NCBI GenBank assembly: GCA_029465975.1
Contig: CM055745.1
Location: 4,898,204-4,962,203 of the forward strand
Direction of reading: 5' to 3'
Length of the DNA: 64,000 nucleotides
Origin: Dallia pectoralis
Lineage: Eukaryota; Chordata; Actinopteri; Esociformes; Umbridae
Under the pieces are notes generated by a model. That model had not been told where the DNA came from and searched no databases. It saw only the letters and a list, made by a program, of their open reading frames with translations. A program made the position numbers and the translations under genes. The number at the start of each line of letters is the position of its first letter. The first letter of the stretch is position 1. Of the stretch, positions 1-12,923 are shown one piece after another.

Positions 1-112
1 GAAGTCAGGACAAGATGGCAGAGAAACAGGAAGTCAGGACAAGATGGCAGAGAAACAGGAAGTCAGGACAAGATGGCAGAGAAACAGGAAGTCAGGACAG
101 TATGGCAGACAA
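1..112. repeat. 29-bp minisatellite, cut by window edge
   Basis: About four copies of a 29-bp unit containing GTCAGGACAAGATGGCAGAG. The fourth copy has diverged. The array starts at base 1, so it probably extends to the left. Confidence 0.9.
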
Positions 113-345
113 CACTGGGGGTAGTCAATTGTCATAGTATGATGTAGTCATTAACATTTTATCATTCGACCAAGACCCACTGACTACAGGAATTATACGA
201 CTACCAGCTGTACAACCAAAATAGGGCTTTACATCTAGACGAATCTTATTGCCTATCCAGATATACTTGATTCTATCATGCAATCACATAGCAGAGTGAT
301 ACAGTATAACTTGTTGTATTACACTAGCCCTGCAACCCTCCTCCC

Positions 346-378
<33 letters not shown>

Positions 379-555
379 ACTTCTGTCTTCTGTCTACGCT
401 TTACAAAATCAGCAGCACCAGCAATAGTGATTAAGAGAAAGCGAGAGAAAACGAGAGGTGGGCTGGTTAAGCATTCCAGTCAGTAATATCAGTCACTCTA
501 AACTCTCTCTGCATTACCTACCCCACCTCTCTGTCTCAGAGATCTGTGCCCAGCC
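113..555. other. Spacer with a CA microsatellite
   Basis: Unique-looking AT-rich DNA with a (CA)n tract at 347-373. No gene signal is seen. Confidence 0.7.
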
Positions 556-3044
556 AGCCACAGCACACAACACACAGCATACAGAATACAGCACACAGAA
601 TACAGCATACAGCATACAGAATACAGAATACAGCATACAGAATACAGCATACAGTCACAGCATACAGCCACAGCATACAGAATACAGCACACAGCCACAG
701 AATACAGCCTACAGCATACAACACACAGCCACATAATACAGCATACAACACACAGCCACATAATACAGCATACAGCATACAACACACAGCCACAGCATAC
801 AGCATACAGCATACAACACACAGCCACAGAATACAGCATACAGCATACAACACACAGCCACAGAATACAGCATACAGCATACAACACACAGCCACAGAAT
901 ACAGCATACAGCATACAACACACAGCCACATAATACAGCATACAGCATACAGCATACAACACACAGCCACAGAATACAGCATACAACACACAGCCACAGA
1001 ATACAGCATACAGCATACAACACACAGCCACAGAATACAGCATACAGCATACAACACACAGCCACACAATACAGCATACAGCATACAACACACAGCCACA
1101 GAATACAGCATACAGCATACAACACACAGCCACAGAATACAGCATACAACACACAGCCACATAATATAGCATACAGCATACAACACACAGCCACAGAATA
1201 CAGCATACAGCATACAACACACAGCCACAGAATACAGCATACAACACACAGCCACAGAATACAGCATACAGCATACAACACACAGCCACAGAATACAGCA
1301 TACAGCATACAACACACAGCCACAGAATACAGCATACAGCATACAACACACAGCCACATAATACAGCATACAGCATACAACACACAGCCACAGAATACAG
1401 CATACAGCATACAACACACAGCCAGAGAATACAGCATACAGCATACAACACACAGCCACAGAATACAGCCTACAGCATACAACACACAGCCACAGAATAC
1501 AGCATACAGCATACAACACACAGCCACAGAATACAGCATACAGCATACAACACACAGCCACAGAATACAGCATACAGCATACAACACACAGCCACAGAAT
1601 ACAGCATACAACACACAGCCACAGAATACAGCATACAGCATACAACACACAGCCACATAATACAGCATACAGCATACAACACACAGCCACAGAATACAGC
1701 CACAGCATACAACACACAGCCACAGAATACAGCCTACAGCATACAACACACAGCCACAGAATACAGCATACAGCATACAACACACAGCCACAGAATACAG
1801 CCTACAGCATACAACACACAGCCACAGAATACAGCCTACAGCATACAACACACAGCCACAGAATACAGCATACAGCATACAACACACAGCAACAGAATAC
1901 AGCCACAGCATACAACACACAGCCACAGAATACAGCATACAACACACAGCCACAGAATACAGCCACAGCATACAACACACAGCATACAACACACAGCCAC
2001 AGAATACAGCATACAACACACAGCCACAGAATACAGCCTACAGCATACAACACACAGCCACAGAATACAGCCTACAGCATACAACACACAGCCACAGAAT
2101 ACAGCATACAGCATACAACACACAGCCACAGAATACAGCATACAGCATACAACACACAGCCACAGAATACAGCATACAGCATACAACACACAGCCACAGA
2201 ATACAGCATACAGCATACAACACACAGCCACAGATTACAGCATACAGCATACAACACACAGCCACATAATACAGCATACAGCATACAACACACAGCCACA
2301 TAATACAGCATACAGCATACAACACACAGCCACAGAATACAGCCACAGCATACAACACACAGCCACACAATACAGCATACAGCATACAACACACAGCCAC
2401 AGAATACAGCATACAGCATACAACACACAGCCACAGAATACAGCATACAGCATACAACACACAGCCACATAATACAGCATACAGCATACAACACACAGCC
2501 ACAGAATACAGCCACAGCATACAACACACAGCCACAGAATACAGCATACAGCATACAACACACAGCCACAGAATACAGCATACAGCATACAACACACAGC
2601 CACAGAATACAGCCTACAGCATACAACACACAGCCACAGAATACAGCATACAGCATACAACACACAGCCACAGAATACAGCATACAACACACAGCCACAG
2701 AATACAGCATACAACACACAGCCACAGAATACAGCATACAGCATACAACACACAGCCACAGAATACAGCATACAGCATACAACACACAGCCACATAATAC
2801 AGCATACAGCATACAACACACAGCCACATAATACAGCATACAACACACAGCCACAGAATACAGCCACAGCATACAACACACAGCCACAGAATACAGCCAC
2901 AGCATACAACACACAGCCACAGAATACAGCATACAGCATACAACACACAGCCACAGCATACAACACACAGCCACAGAATACAGCCACAGCATACAACACA
3001 CAGCATACAACACACAGCCACAGAATACAGCATACAGCATACAG
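556..3044. repeat. Modular 34/27/20-bp minisatellite (2.5 kb)
   Basis: The array is built from a core CCACAGAATACAG, a variable number of 7-bp CATACAG steps, and CATACAACACACAG. Units of 34, 27 and 20 bp alternate because one 7-bp step is gained or lost. The plus strand has almost no T-rich or G-rich runs, so the minus strand stays open for hundreds of codons; those frames are artefacts. It lies in jph3 intron 3. Confidence 0.95.
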
Positions 3045-3567
3045 CTAATAAGAAAGTGTAAGGCAAGTATAAATAACAAACTAGCATGGACTTAACAACG
3101 GAACATTTGTGAAGTTGAGTGTGTTTTGAGCTTAAATGTGTGTGTGTGTGCGTGTGTGTGTGTCAGTCAGTCTGCCTTATGTTGCCTTATTGGAAAGGTC
3201 ATTGGTGACCTCCCACACCTTCCTGTTGCTGTCTCCATCACTCATGGTATGCAGTGCACTGTGGGTAACCGGGCCCATGGGGCTCTAGTATGCAGCACCC
3301 ACATCCCCCATCACAGACAGCTGATTTACTAGCGGCCTCTGGACACATACGAGTTTAAGATTAACAGAAAAGCAGATCTCTAAATCTGCGTGAGCGAGCC
3401 CAAGTCATCCGGTCTAGACACCTGATTCAATGTCCTCCTGACTTAGAGTCGGAAAAGTGTTTCTTGATGCTGTTGGCGATGGTAATGTTAGTTCATATCA
3501 CAAGAATGAGGTGTTATCGTCTAGTTGACATTAGTAACCAGTTCATAGTGATCGGTTGGCATCTCAC
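3045..3567. other. Intron spacer downstream of jph3 exon 3
   Basis: Unique-looking DNA with a GT-rich stretch (3136-3165). Nothing coding is recognised. In transcript order it is the start of jph3 intron 3. Confidence 0.7.
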
Positions 3568-3692
3568 CATTTTCTCGATGCTGGAAGGAAGGGGAGAACT
3601 CTTTTGCGATGACCCTGGCAAGGCGACACTCTTCCTGGGCATTCTGCGCCGCTCCCACGGCCGCCTCTGCCTTTCCCTGGGCGTGGGCCGTC
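3568..3692 (-). CDS. jph3: jph3 coding exon 3 (alpha-helical linker)
   Basis: Short 125-bp exon that no simple ORF reveals, because it is open only in the spliced frame. After acceptor CCCGTCCAG/GACGG it completes the split Arg codon of exon 2 and reads TAHAQGKAEAAV, then AAQNAQEECRLARVIAKEF and SPSFQHRENG. The end is the hallmark junctophilin motif AKEFSPSFQHRENG. It forms the rest of the long helix thought to span the ER-plasma membrane gap. The exon ends AAT G/GTGAGA (phase 1), donor GT at 3567-3566. Phases 1, 2 and 1 across exons 1-3 are mutually consistent, giving 436 residues in all. The remaining exons, with the variable region and C-terminal membrane anchor expected for a protein of about 700 or more residues, are not between 1 and 3567 and must lie to the left. 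Confidence 0.92.
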
Positions 3693-3888
3693 CTGGACGG
3701 GAAATAGCAGGAAGAAAATACAATCTAAATACATTTCTACTGCATGAGGCTTGTTCATATCACTGACTTTATATGGGTGCAATGATATGGGAAAACTTTT
3801 TTGAGGTAATTTCCCTGCCAATATACATGACCCTGGAAAAGCATAATAATTACTAATGAAATAATGTATTAACCTGCAGAAATAATCA

Positions 3889-6230
3889 GTCCACTGTATC
3901 TGTACCTGTATCCTCCACTACCACACAGTATCATCAGTACCTGTATCCTCCACTACCACACAGTATCCACTGTATCTGTACCTGTATCCTCCACTACCAC
4001 ACAGTATCATCTGTACCTGTATCCTCCACTACCACACAGTATCCACTGTATCTGTACCTGTATCCTCCACTACCACACAGTATCCACTGTATCTGTACCT
4101 GTATCCTCCACTACCACACAGTATCCACTATATCTGTGCCTGTATCCTCAACTACCCCACAGTATCCTATGTACCTGTATCCTCCACTACCACACAGTAT
4201 CCACTGTATCTGTACCTGTATCCTCCACTACCACACAGTATCCACTGTATCTGTGCCTGTATCCTCCACTACCACACAGTATCCACTGTATCTGTACCTG
4301 TATCCTCCACTACCACACAGTATCCACTATATCTGTGCCTGTATCCTCAACTACCCCACAGTATCCTATGTACCTGTATCCTCCACTACCACACAGTATC
4401 CACTGTATCTGTACCTGTATCCTCAACTACCCCACAGTATCCTATGTACCTGTATCCTTTACTACCACACAGTATCCACTGTATCTGTGCCTGTATCCTC
4501 CACTACCACACAGTATCATCAGTACCTGTATCCTCCACTACCACACAGTATCCACTGTATCTGTACCTGTATCCTCCACTACCACACAGTATCCACTGTA
4601 TCTGTACCTGTATCCTCCACTACCACACAGTATCCACTGTATCTGTACCTGTATCCTCCACTACCACACAGTATCCACTGTATCTGTACCTGTATCCTCC
4701 ACTACCACACAGTATCCACTGTATCTGTACCTGTATCCTCCACTACCACACAGTATCCACTGTATCTGTGCCTGTATCCTCCACTACCACACAGTATCCA
4801 CTGTATCTGTACCTGTATCCTCCACTACCACACAGTATCCACTATATCTGTGCCTGTATCCTCAACTACCCCACAGTATCCTATGTACCTGTATCCTCCA
4901 CTACCACACAGTATCCACTGTATCTGTACCTGTATCCTCCACTACCACACAGTATCCACTGTATCTGTGCCTGTATCCTCCACTACCACACAGTATCCAC
5001 TGTATCTGTACCTGTATCCTCCACTACCACACAGTATCCACTATATCTGTGCCTGTATCCTCAACTACCCCACAGTATCCTATGTACCTGTATCCTCCAC
5101 TACCACACAGTATCCACTGTATCTGTACCTGTATCCTCAACTACCCCACAGTATCCTATGTACCTGTATCCTCCACTACCACACAGTATCCACTGTATCT
5201 GTACCTGTATCCTTTACTACCACACAGTATCCACTATATCTGTGCCTGTATCCTCAACTACCCCACAGTATCCTATGTACCTGTATCCTCCACTACCACA
5301 CAGTATCCACTATATCTGTGCCTGTATCCTCCACTACCACACAGTATCCTATGTACCTGTATCCTTTACTACCACACAGTATCCACTGTATCTGTGCCTG
5401 TATCCTCCACTACCACACAGTATCATCAGTACCTGTATCCTCCACTACCACACAGTATCCACTGTATCTGTACCTGTATCCTCCACTACCACACAGTATC
5501 CACTGTATCTGTACCTGTATCCTCCACTACCACACAGTATCCACTGTATCTGTACCTGTATCCTCCACTACCACACAGTATCCACTGTATCTGTACCTGT
5601 ATCCTCCACTACCACACAGTATCCACTGTATCTGTACCTGTATCCTCAACTACCCCACAGTATCCTATGTACCTGTATCCTTTACTACCACACAGTATCC
5701 ACTATATCTGTGCCTGTATCCTCCACTACCACACAGTATCCTCTGTACCTGTATCCTTCACTACCACACAGTATCCACTGTATCTGTACCTGTATCCTCA
5801 ACTACCCCACAGTATCCTATGTACCTGTATCCTTTACTACCACACAGTATCCACTATATCTGTGCCTGTATCCTCCACTACCACACAGTATCCTATGTAC
5901 CTGTATCCTTTACTACCACACAGTATCCACTATATCTGTGCCTGTATCCTCCACTACCACACAGTATCCTCTGTACCTGTATCCTTCACTACCACACAGT
6001 ATCCACTGTATCTGTGCCTGTATCCTCCACTACCACACAGTATCCTCTGTACCTGTATCCTTCACTACCACACATTATCCACTGTATCAGTACCTGTATC
6101 CTCAACTACCACACAGTATCCACTGTATCTGTATCCTCAACTACCACACATTATCCACTGTATCTGTACCTGTATCCTCCACTAGCAGACATTATCCTCT
6201 CTACCTGTATCCTCAACTACCACACAGTAT
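3889..6230. repeat. 41/35-bp minisatellite (2.3 kb)
   Basis: Two interleaved unit sizes share CCTGTATCCTCCACTACCAC. The 41-bp unit carries an extra CTGTATCTG step, and the 35-bp unit has TCCTATG or TCATCAG instead. Mixed order and patchy substitutions (CTCCACT/CTCAACT/CTTTACT) suggest repeated block duplication. Long plus-strand frames over it are artefacts. Confidence 0.95.
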
Positions 6231-6750
6231 CACAGTACTACCAGCACTGTAACAAAAACAGAAGCTAGCTATCGCGCGTCATTAACAAAGCTACAGTAGA
6301 AGTTTGCAATTTGCCATTCAATTTAAACGTTATAGAAGACAACGCAGCTTGCGTGTGGGTCTGTACACACATTAATACATTCAACATGAGCCCTCAGTAG
6401 TAAAACAACATCAATAAAACACCTGTTGAGACGATTCTTTCTCCTAGTCCTGCATTCAACTCTGAGCTATCTAGGTACTTGTTTTGATTATATTTATGTG
6501 CATGGGAACATTTTATCAATTCAAGTTTTAAAATATGAAAATGCAAATGAGATACCTACATGTGATAATCCATTGCACATTGTAAAGTTATCTTTACACG
6601 GGATTATGTTTTTTTGCTTGGGAATTAACATATCTGGAGTTCGTTGCACACACAGCCAGCTGACGCACGGTCCGCTTCTTAGAAACAATTTTTTATTTTT
6701 TTTATTTGCTACTTGCATCGTGATGTGTTAACAGAAGTGGTGTATACATG
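6231..6750. other. Unique spacer, no gene seen
   Basis: AT-rich DNA between two arrays. A 101-codon frame at 6426-6731 resembles nothing known to me. Confidence 0.6.
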
Positions 6751-7422
6751 TACTCTACAGCTATTACATGTGGAAATGTGGTTTCACGTGTGAACTCTAC
6801 AGCTAATGCATGTGGAAATGTGGTTTAACATGTGAACTCTACAGCTATTACATGTGGAAATGTGGTTTCACGTGTGAACTCTACAGCTAATGCATGTGGA
6901 AATGTGGTTTCACGTGTGAACTCTACAGCTAATGCATGTGGAAATGTGGTTTCACGTGTGAACTCTACAGCTAATGCATGTGGAAATGTGGTTTCACGTG
7001 TGAACTCTACAGCTAATGCATGTGGAAATGTGGTTTCACGTGTGAACTCTACAGCTAATGCATGTGGAAATGTGGTTTCACGTGTGAACTCTACAGCTAA
7101 TGCATGTGGAAATGTGGTTTCACGTGTGAACTCTACAGCTAATGCATGTGGAAATGTGGTTTCACGTGTGAACTCTACAGCTAATGCATGTGGAAATGTG
7201 GTTTCACGTGTGAACTCTACAGCTAATGCATGTGGAAATGTGGTTTCACGTGTGAACTCTACAGCTAATGCATGTGGAAATATGGTTTCACGTGTGAACT
7301 CTACAGCTAATGCATGTGGAAATATGGTTTCACATGTGAACTCTACAGCTATTACATGTGGAAATATGGTTTCACGTGTGAACTCTACAGCTAATGCATG
7401 TGGAAATATGGTTTCACGTGTG
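6751..7422. repeat. 42-bp minisatellite, 16 copies
   Basis: The unit contains GTGAACTCTACAGCTAATGC and a GTGGAAATGTGGTTTCACGT block. The 42-bp length (14 codons) keeps both strands open for about 200 codons. The outer copies carry CTATTAC and ATATGG variants while the inner copies are nearly identical, the pattern of expansion from the middle. Confidence 0.95.
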
Positions 7423-7696
7423 ACATATGAGCTGGACATGAAAACCACCGTTCTTCTTTAACGGCTCTATTTTCTCATCTACACCACCCTTTCCTTGTTT
7501 GTGCCGTAACTGTGTTGGTGCAGCATTGCATGTCGATGATTATTGATTTCTTCCCTCTCTGTGTCTTTCTGCTTCTGGCTTTCCTCACACGGGCATAAGG
7601 GCCATGCCGGCTTCGTCACAAAACCGTGTGTGTACCCGAGTGCGTATGTGTATGTGTGTGAGTTAGTTAAGTTAGTTATGGTGTAATTATGAGCAT

Positions 7697-9681
7697 GGGT
7701 GTGGGGTCAGCTGTGGTGGATAGGGGTGTGGTCAGGGTGTGGGGTTAGCTGTGGTGGAGAGGGGTGTGGTCAGGGTGTGGGGTTAGCTGAGGTGGACAGG
7801 GGTGTGGTCAGGGTGTGGGGTCAGCTGTGGTGGAGAGGGGTGTGGTCAGGGTGTGGGGTCAGCTGTGGTGGAGAGGGGTGTGGTCAGGGTGTGGGGTCAG
7901 CTGTGGTGGAGAGGGGTGTGGTCAGGGTGTGGGGTTAGCTGTGGTGGAGAGGGGTGTGGTCAGGGTGTGGGGTTAGCTGTGGTGGAGAGGGGTGTGGTCA
8001 GGGTGTGGGGTTAGCTGTGGTGGAGAGGGGTGTGGTCAGGGTGTGGGGTTAGCTGTGGTGGAGAGGGGTGTGGTCAGGGTGTGGGGTTAGCTGAGGTGGA
8101 GAAGGGTGTGGTCAGGGTGTGGGGTTAGCTGAGGTGGTAGAGTGGTGTGGTCAGGGTGTGGGGTTAGCTGTGGTGGAGAGGGGTGTGGTCAGGGTGTGGG
8201 GTTAGCTGTGGTAGAGGGGTGTGGTCAGGGTGTGGGGTTAGCTGTGGTGGAGAGGGGTGTGGTCAGGGTGTGGGGTTAGCTGTGGTGGAGAGGGGTGTGG
8301 TCAGGGTGTGGGGTTAGCTGAGGTGGTAGAGTGGTGTGGTCAGGGTGTGGGGTTAGCAGTGGTGGAGAGTGGTGTGGGGTTAGCAGTGGTGGAGAGTGGT
8401 GTGGTCAGGGTGTAGGTTTAGCTGTGGTGATGGAGGGGTGTGGTCAGGGTGTGGGTTTAGCTGTGTTGATGGAGGGGTGTGGTCAGGGTGTGGGGTTAGC
8501 TGTGTTGATGGAGGGGTGTGGTCAGGGTGTGGGTTTAGCTGTGTTGATGGAAGGGTGTGGTCAGGGTGTGGGGTTAGCTGAGGTAGACAGGGGTGTGGTC
8601 AGGGTGTGGGGTCAGCTGTGGTGGAGAGGGGTGTGGTCAGGGTGTGGGGTTAGCTGAGGTGGAGAGGGGTGTGGTCAGGGTGTGGGGTTAGCAGTGGTGG
8701 AGAGGGGTGTGGTCAGGGTGTGGGGTTAGCAGTGGTGGAGAGGGGTGTGGTCAGGGTGTGGGGTTAGCTGTGGTGGAGAGGGGTGTGGTCAGGGTGTGGG
8801 GTTAGCTGTGGTGGAGAGGGGTGTGGTCAGGGTGTGGGGTTAGCTGTGGTGGAGAGGGGTGTGGTCAGGGTGTGGGGTTAGCTGAGGTGGAGAAGGGTGT
8901 GGTCAGGGTGTGGGGTTAGCTGAGGTGGTAGAGTGGTGTGGTCAGGGTGTGGGGTTAGCTGTGGTGGAGAGGGGTGTGGTCAGGGTGTGGGGTTAGCTGA
9001 GGTGGTAGGGGGTGTGGTCAGGGTGTGGGGTTTAGCTGTGGTGGAGAGGGGTGTGGTCAGGGTGTGGGGTTAGCTGTGGTGGAGAGGGGTGTGGTCAGGG
9101 TGTGGGGTTAGCTGAGGTGGTAGAGTGGTGTGGTCAGGGTGTGGGGTTAGCAGTGGTGGAGAGTGGTGTGGGGTTAGCAGTGGTGGAGAGTGGTGTGGTC
9201 AGGGTGTAGGTTTAGCTGTGGTGATGGAGGGGTGTGGTCAGGGTGTGGGTTTAGCTGTGTTGATGGAGGGGTGTGGTCAGGGTGTGGGGTTAGCTGTGTT
9301 GATGGAGGGGTGTGGTCAGGGTGTGGGTTTAGCTGTGTTGATGGAAGGGTGTGGTCAGGGTGTGGGGTTAGCTGAGGTAGACAGGGGTGTGGTCAGGGTG
9401 TGGGGTGAGCTGTGGTGGAGAGGGGTGTGGTCAGGGTGTGGGGTTAGCTGAGGTGGAGAGGGGTGTGGTCAGGGTGTGGGGTTAGCAGTGGTGGAGAGGG
9501 GTGTGGTCAGGGTGTGGGGTCAGCTGTGGTGGAGAGGGGTGTGGTCAGGGTGTGGGGTTAGCTGTGGTGGAGAGGGGTGTGGTCAGGGTGTGGGGTTAGC
9601 TGAGGTGGAGAGGGGTGTGGTCAGGGTGTGGGGTTAGCTGAGGTGGAGAGGGGTGTGGTCAGGGTGTGGGGTTAGCTGAGG
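7697..9681. repeat. 38-bp G-rich minisatellite, about 52 copies, with higher-order duplication
   Basis: The unit contains GTGGTCAGGGTGTGGGGTTA and GTGGAGAGGGG. Four G-runs per unit give G-quadruplex potential on the plus strand. The block around 8331-8700, including the unusual GATGGAGGGGTG and shortened units, recurs at 9125-9490 with an offset of 794 bp, showing a segmental duplication of about 21 units. Confidence 0.95.
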
Positions 9682-9789
9682 TAATGAGAAATAAGAGGGT
9701 TGGTCTGAGAGACTGTAGATCTCTCTATCTTGATCTAAACTGGTAGTCAGCCCAATCCCATGCCGTTGTCGTAGCAACTGCAGAAGTGA

Positions 9790-9960
9790 GTGAGGGGGAG
9801 AGAGAAATAGATAGATCAACAGAGAAAGAGAGAGAGAACCAGAGGGAGGAGGCAGAGAAATAGATGGATCAACAGAGAAAGAGAGAGAGAACCAGAGGGA
9901 GGAGGGAGAGAAATAGATGGATCAACAGAGAAAGAGAGAGAACCAGAGGGAGGGGGCGAG
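9790..9960. repeat. Purine-rich repeat, about 3 copies of ~53 bp
   Basis: Copies of AGAGAAATAGATGGATCAAC followed by a GA-rich tract and ACCAGAGGGAGG. It is short and slightly diverged. Confidence 0.8.
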
Positions 9961-10430
9961 AGGGGAAAAGACATGGACATAGAGAGTAACACCCAGAAAG
10001 AGATTAAATGATGGAGTGGAGAGAGGTACCTTATGGAGGACCGGGACCTTCCATTCACCGCTATTGTGCCCCAGACCTCAGTATGACGTCTCTTAAAACT
10101 TAAAACATCTGAAAGAAAAGTTTTATCACAGCTCCGCCTATTACCTCCAGCTCTTCACCTCTCACCCTTCTCCCTAACGTACGCGCACCCCCAGAATGCT
10201 TCCTGTTAATCCGCAAATGAAATGCTCACTCTAATAGGATTCGAACTTACCAAAGGTTGGAATGTCTATGGAGACCTTGGCATGTAGAGGTCAATACCCA
10301 GCCCAGAATGAGCCTCTCCCTCTGGCCTGCCTACAACAACAACACCTGGTGTCTCCAGCAGACCGGAGAACACGTCATCACCCACATCCAACCAGCTTAC
10401 TCTTATACGTTAAGAAACCTGTCAGTGGTA
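9961..10430. other. Unique spacer
   Basis: No recognised gene or transposon. It separates the GA repeat from the 25-bp array. Confidence 0.6.
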
Positions 10431-11058
10431 TTACCTGTCTCACCTCATCAGCTGTCTACCTGTCTCACCTCATCAGCTGTCTACCTGTCTCACCTCATCA
10501 GCTGTCTACCTGTCTCACCTCATCAGCTGTCTACCTGTCTCACCTCACCAGCTGTCTACCTGTCTCACCTCACCAGCTGTCTACCTGTCTCACCTCATCA
10601 GCTGTCTACCTGTCTCACCTCATCAGCTGTCTACCTGTCTCACCTCATCAGCTGTCTACCTGTCTCACCTCATCAGCTGTCTACCTGTCTCACCTCATCA
10701 GCTGTCTACCTGTCTCACCTCATCAGCTGTCTACCTGTCTCACCTCATCAGCTGTCTACCTGTCTCACCTCATCGGCTGTTTACCTGTCTCACCTCATCA
10801 GCTGTCTACCTGTCTCACCTCATCAGCTGTCTACCCGTCTCACCTCATCAGCTGTCTACCTGTCTCACCTCATCAGCTGTCTACCTGTCTCACCTCATCG
10901 GCTGTCTACCTGTCTCACCTCATCAGCTGTCTACCTGTCTCACCTCACCAGCTGTCTACCTGTCTCACCTCATCAGCTGTCTACCTGTCTCACCTCACCG
11001 ACTGTCTACCTGTCTCACCTCACCGGCTGTCTACCTGTCTCACCTCACTGGCTGTCTA
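10431..11058. repeat. 25-bp minisatellite, about 25 copies
   Basis: The unit is built on CTGTCTACCTGTCTCACCTC plus ATCAG, with sporadic ACCAG, ATCGG and ACCGG variants clustered toward the right end. It is pyrimidine-rich on the plus strand. Confidence 0.95.
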
Positions 11059-11407
11059 AGCCTACCAGCTGCCTGGTTGATAAGAATGAGGTGTTGGCTG
11101 ACAGATTCCATGAAATACGTGTGAAATGCTCAATGTATCATCGTTTACAGGTTTTTTGAGTTCTAGAGGAGATTGTATAAATGGGTAAAAACCCTATACA
11201 CACAGACACAGACAGGCGAACACACACACACATGCTAGAACGTTGGCTGGCGTGTAAGGCAGATATGGATCTGATCCATATGTGCCGTGGTTCTAGGTCG
11301 AGATGTACTGATTTTCTGTCTATTTTTATCCCACCGAGGCACAGCAGTAAGGACAACATTTGTGAATTCACAGAGACACTAATCGTTCCATGACATCAAA
11401 AACATAC
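11059..11407. other. Unique spacer
   Basis: AT-rich spacer between arrays, with a short CA run near 11220. No coding similarity was recognised. Confidence 0.6.
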
Positions 11408-11953
11408 TGTACCCCTGCCCTCCTGCACATCTGTACCCCTGCCCTCCTGCACATCTGTACCCCTGCCCTCCTGCACATCTGTACCCCTGTTCTCCTGCAC
11501 ATCTGCACCCCTGCCCTCCTGCACATCCGTACCCCTGCCCTCCTGCACATCTATACCCCTGCCCTCCTGCACATCTATACCCCTGCCCTCCTGCACATCT
11601 GTACCCCTGCCCTCCTGCACATCTGTACCCCTGCCCTCCTGCACATCTGTACCCCTGTTCTCCTGCACATCTGCACCCCTGCCCTCTTGCACATCTGTAC
11701 CCCTGCCCTCCTGCACATCTGCACCCCTGCCCTCCTGCACATCTGTACCCCTGCACATCTGTACCCCTGCCCTCCTGCACATCTGTACCCCTGCCCTCTT
11801 GCACATCGGTACCCCTGTCCTCCTGCACCCCTGTACCCCTACCCTCCTGCACCCCTGTACCCCTGCCCTCCTGCACCCCTGTACCCCTGCCCTCCTGCAC
11901 CCTTGTACCCCTGCCCTCCTGCACCCCTGTACCCCTGTCCTCCTGCACCCTTG
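11408..11953. repeat. 24-bp minisatellite, about 23 copies in two subtypes
   Basis: The unit is CATCTGTACCCCTGCCCTCC plus TGCA. The last seven or so copies switch to CACCCCTGTACCCCTGCCCT, so the array has a sharp subtype boundary near 11820. The 24-bp length is in frame, which explains the long shadow frames on both strands. Confidence 0.95.
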
Positions 11954-12050
11954 TTCTCTCCTGTTACATCTTACTCTCACAGACAGTTTTGTCCCAAAAC
12001 CTCCCTTGGAACACATGAAGTCTCTTTTCTCCTTATCTCCACAGTTGTGC

Positions 12051-12886
12051 TCATACAGTCGATAGTAACCTAGAAGGGCCTAGACCCAAAACCTGCTGAT
12101 CCTCATACAGTCAATAGTAACCTAGTAGGGCCTAGACCCAAAACCTGCTGATCCTCATACAGTCAATAGTAACCTAGTAGGGCCTAGACCCAAAACCTGC
12201 TGATCCTCATACAGTCAATAGTAACCTAGAAGGGCCTAGACCCAAAACCTGCTGATCCTCATACAGTCAATAGTAACCTAGAAGAGCCAAGACCCAAAAC
12301 CTGCTGATCCTCATACAGTCAATAATAACCTAGTAGGGTCTAGACCCAAAACCTGCTGATCCTCATACAGTCAATAGTAACCTAGAAGGGCCTAGACCCA
12401 AAACCTGCTGATCCTCATACAGTCAATAGTAACCTAGAAGAGCCAAGACCTAAAACCTGCTGATCCTCATACAGTCAATAGTAACCTAGTAGGGCCTAGA
12501 CCCAAAACCTGCTGATCCTCATACAGTCAATAGTAACCTAGTAGGGCCTAGACCCAAAATCTGCTGATCCTCATACAGTCAATAGTAACCTAGAAGGGCC
12601 TAGACCCAAAACCTGCTGATCCTCATACAGTCAATAATAACCTAGTAGGGCCTAGACCCAATACCTGCTGATCCTCATACAGTCAATAGTAACCTAGAAG
12701 GGCCAAGACCCAAAACCTGCTGATCCTCATACAGTCAATAGTAACCTAGAAGGGCCAAGACCCAAAACCTGCTGATCCTCATACAGTCAATAGTAACCTA
12801 GTAGGGCCTAGACCCAAAACCTGCTGATCCTCATACAGTCAATAGTAACCTAGTAGGGCCTAGACCCAAAACCTGCTGATCCTCAT
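12051..12886. repeat. 52-bp minisatellite, 16 copies
   Basis: The unit contains CATACAGTCAATAGTAACCT and GACCCAAAACCTGCTGATCC. Diagnostic variants AGAAGAGCCAAG and AGTAGGGCC are scattered among the copies. Confidence 0.95.
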
Positions 12887-12923
12887 AACACCCCATTTCC
12901 TTTTACGTTGAATTACTTTTGTC

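Noticed and set aside
498..3087. Minus-strand frames of up to 436 codons rich in CC, ML and WLC
   Set aside because: They simply translate the tandem repeat and shift between frames as unit length changes. No start context, splice signal or family similarity.
1..3567. Remaining jph3 exons (variable region and membrane anchor)
   Set aside because: I looked on the minus strand for a large exon and a C-terminal hydrophobic anchor. The region is a minisatellite plus short spacers, so they must lie outside the window.
4136..6268. Plus-strand frames of 600-710 codons (TVSVPVSSTT repeats)
   Set aside because: Translation of the 41/35-bp minisatellite. Three overlapping frames are all open, which is a sign of missing stops and not of coding.
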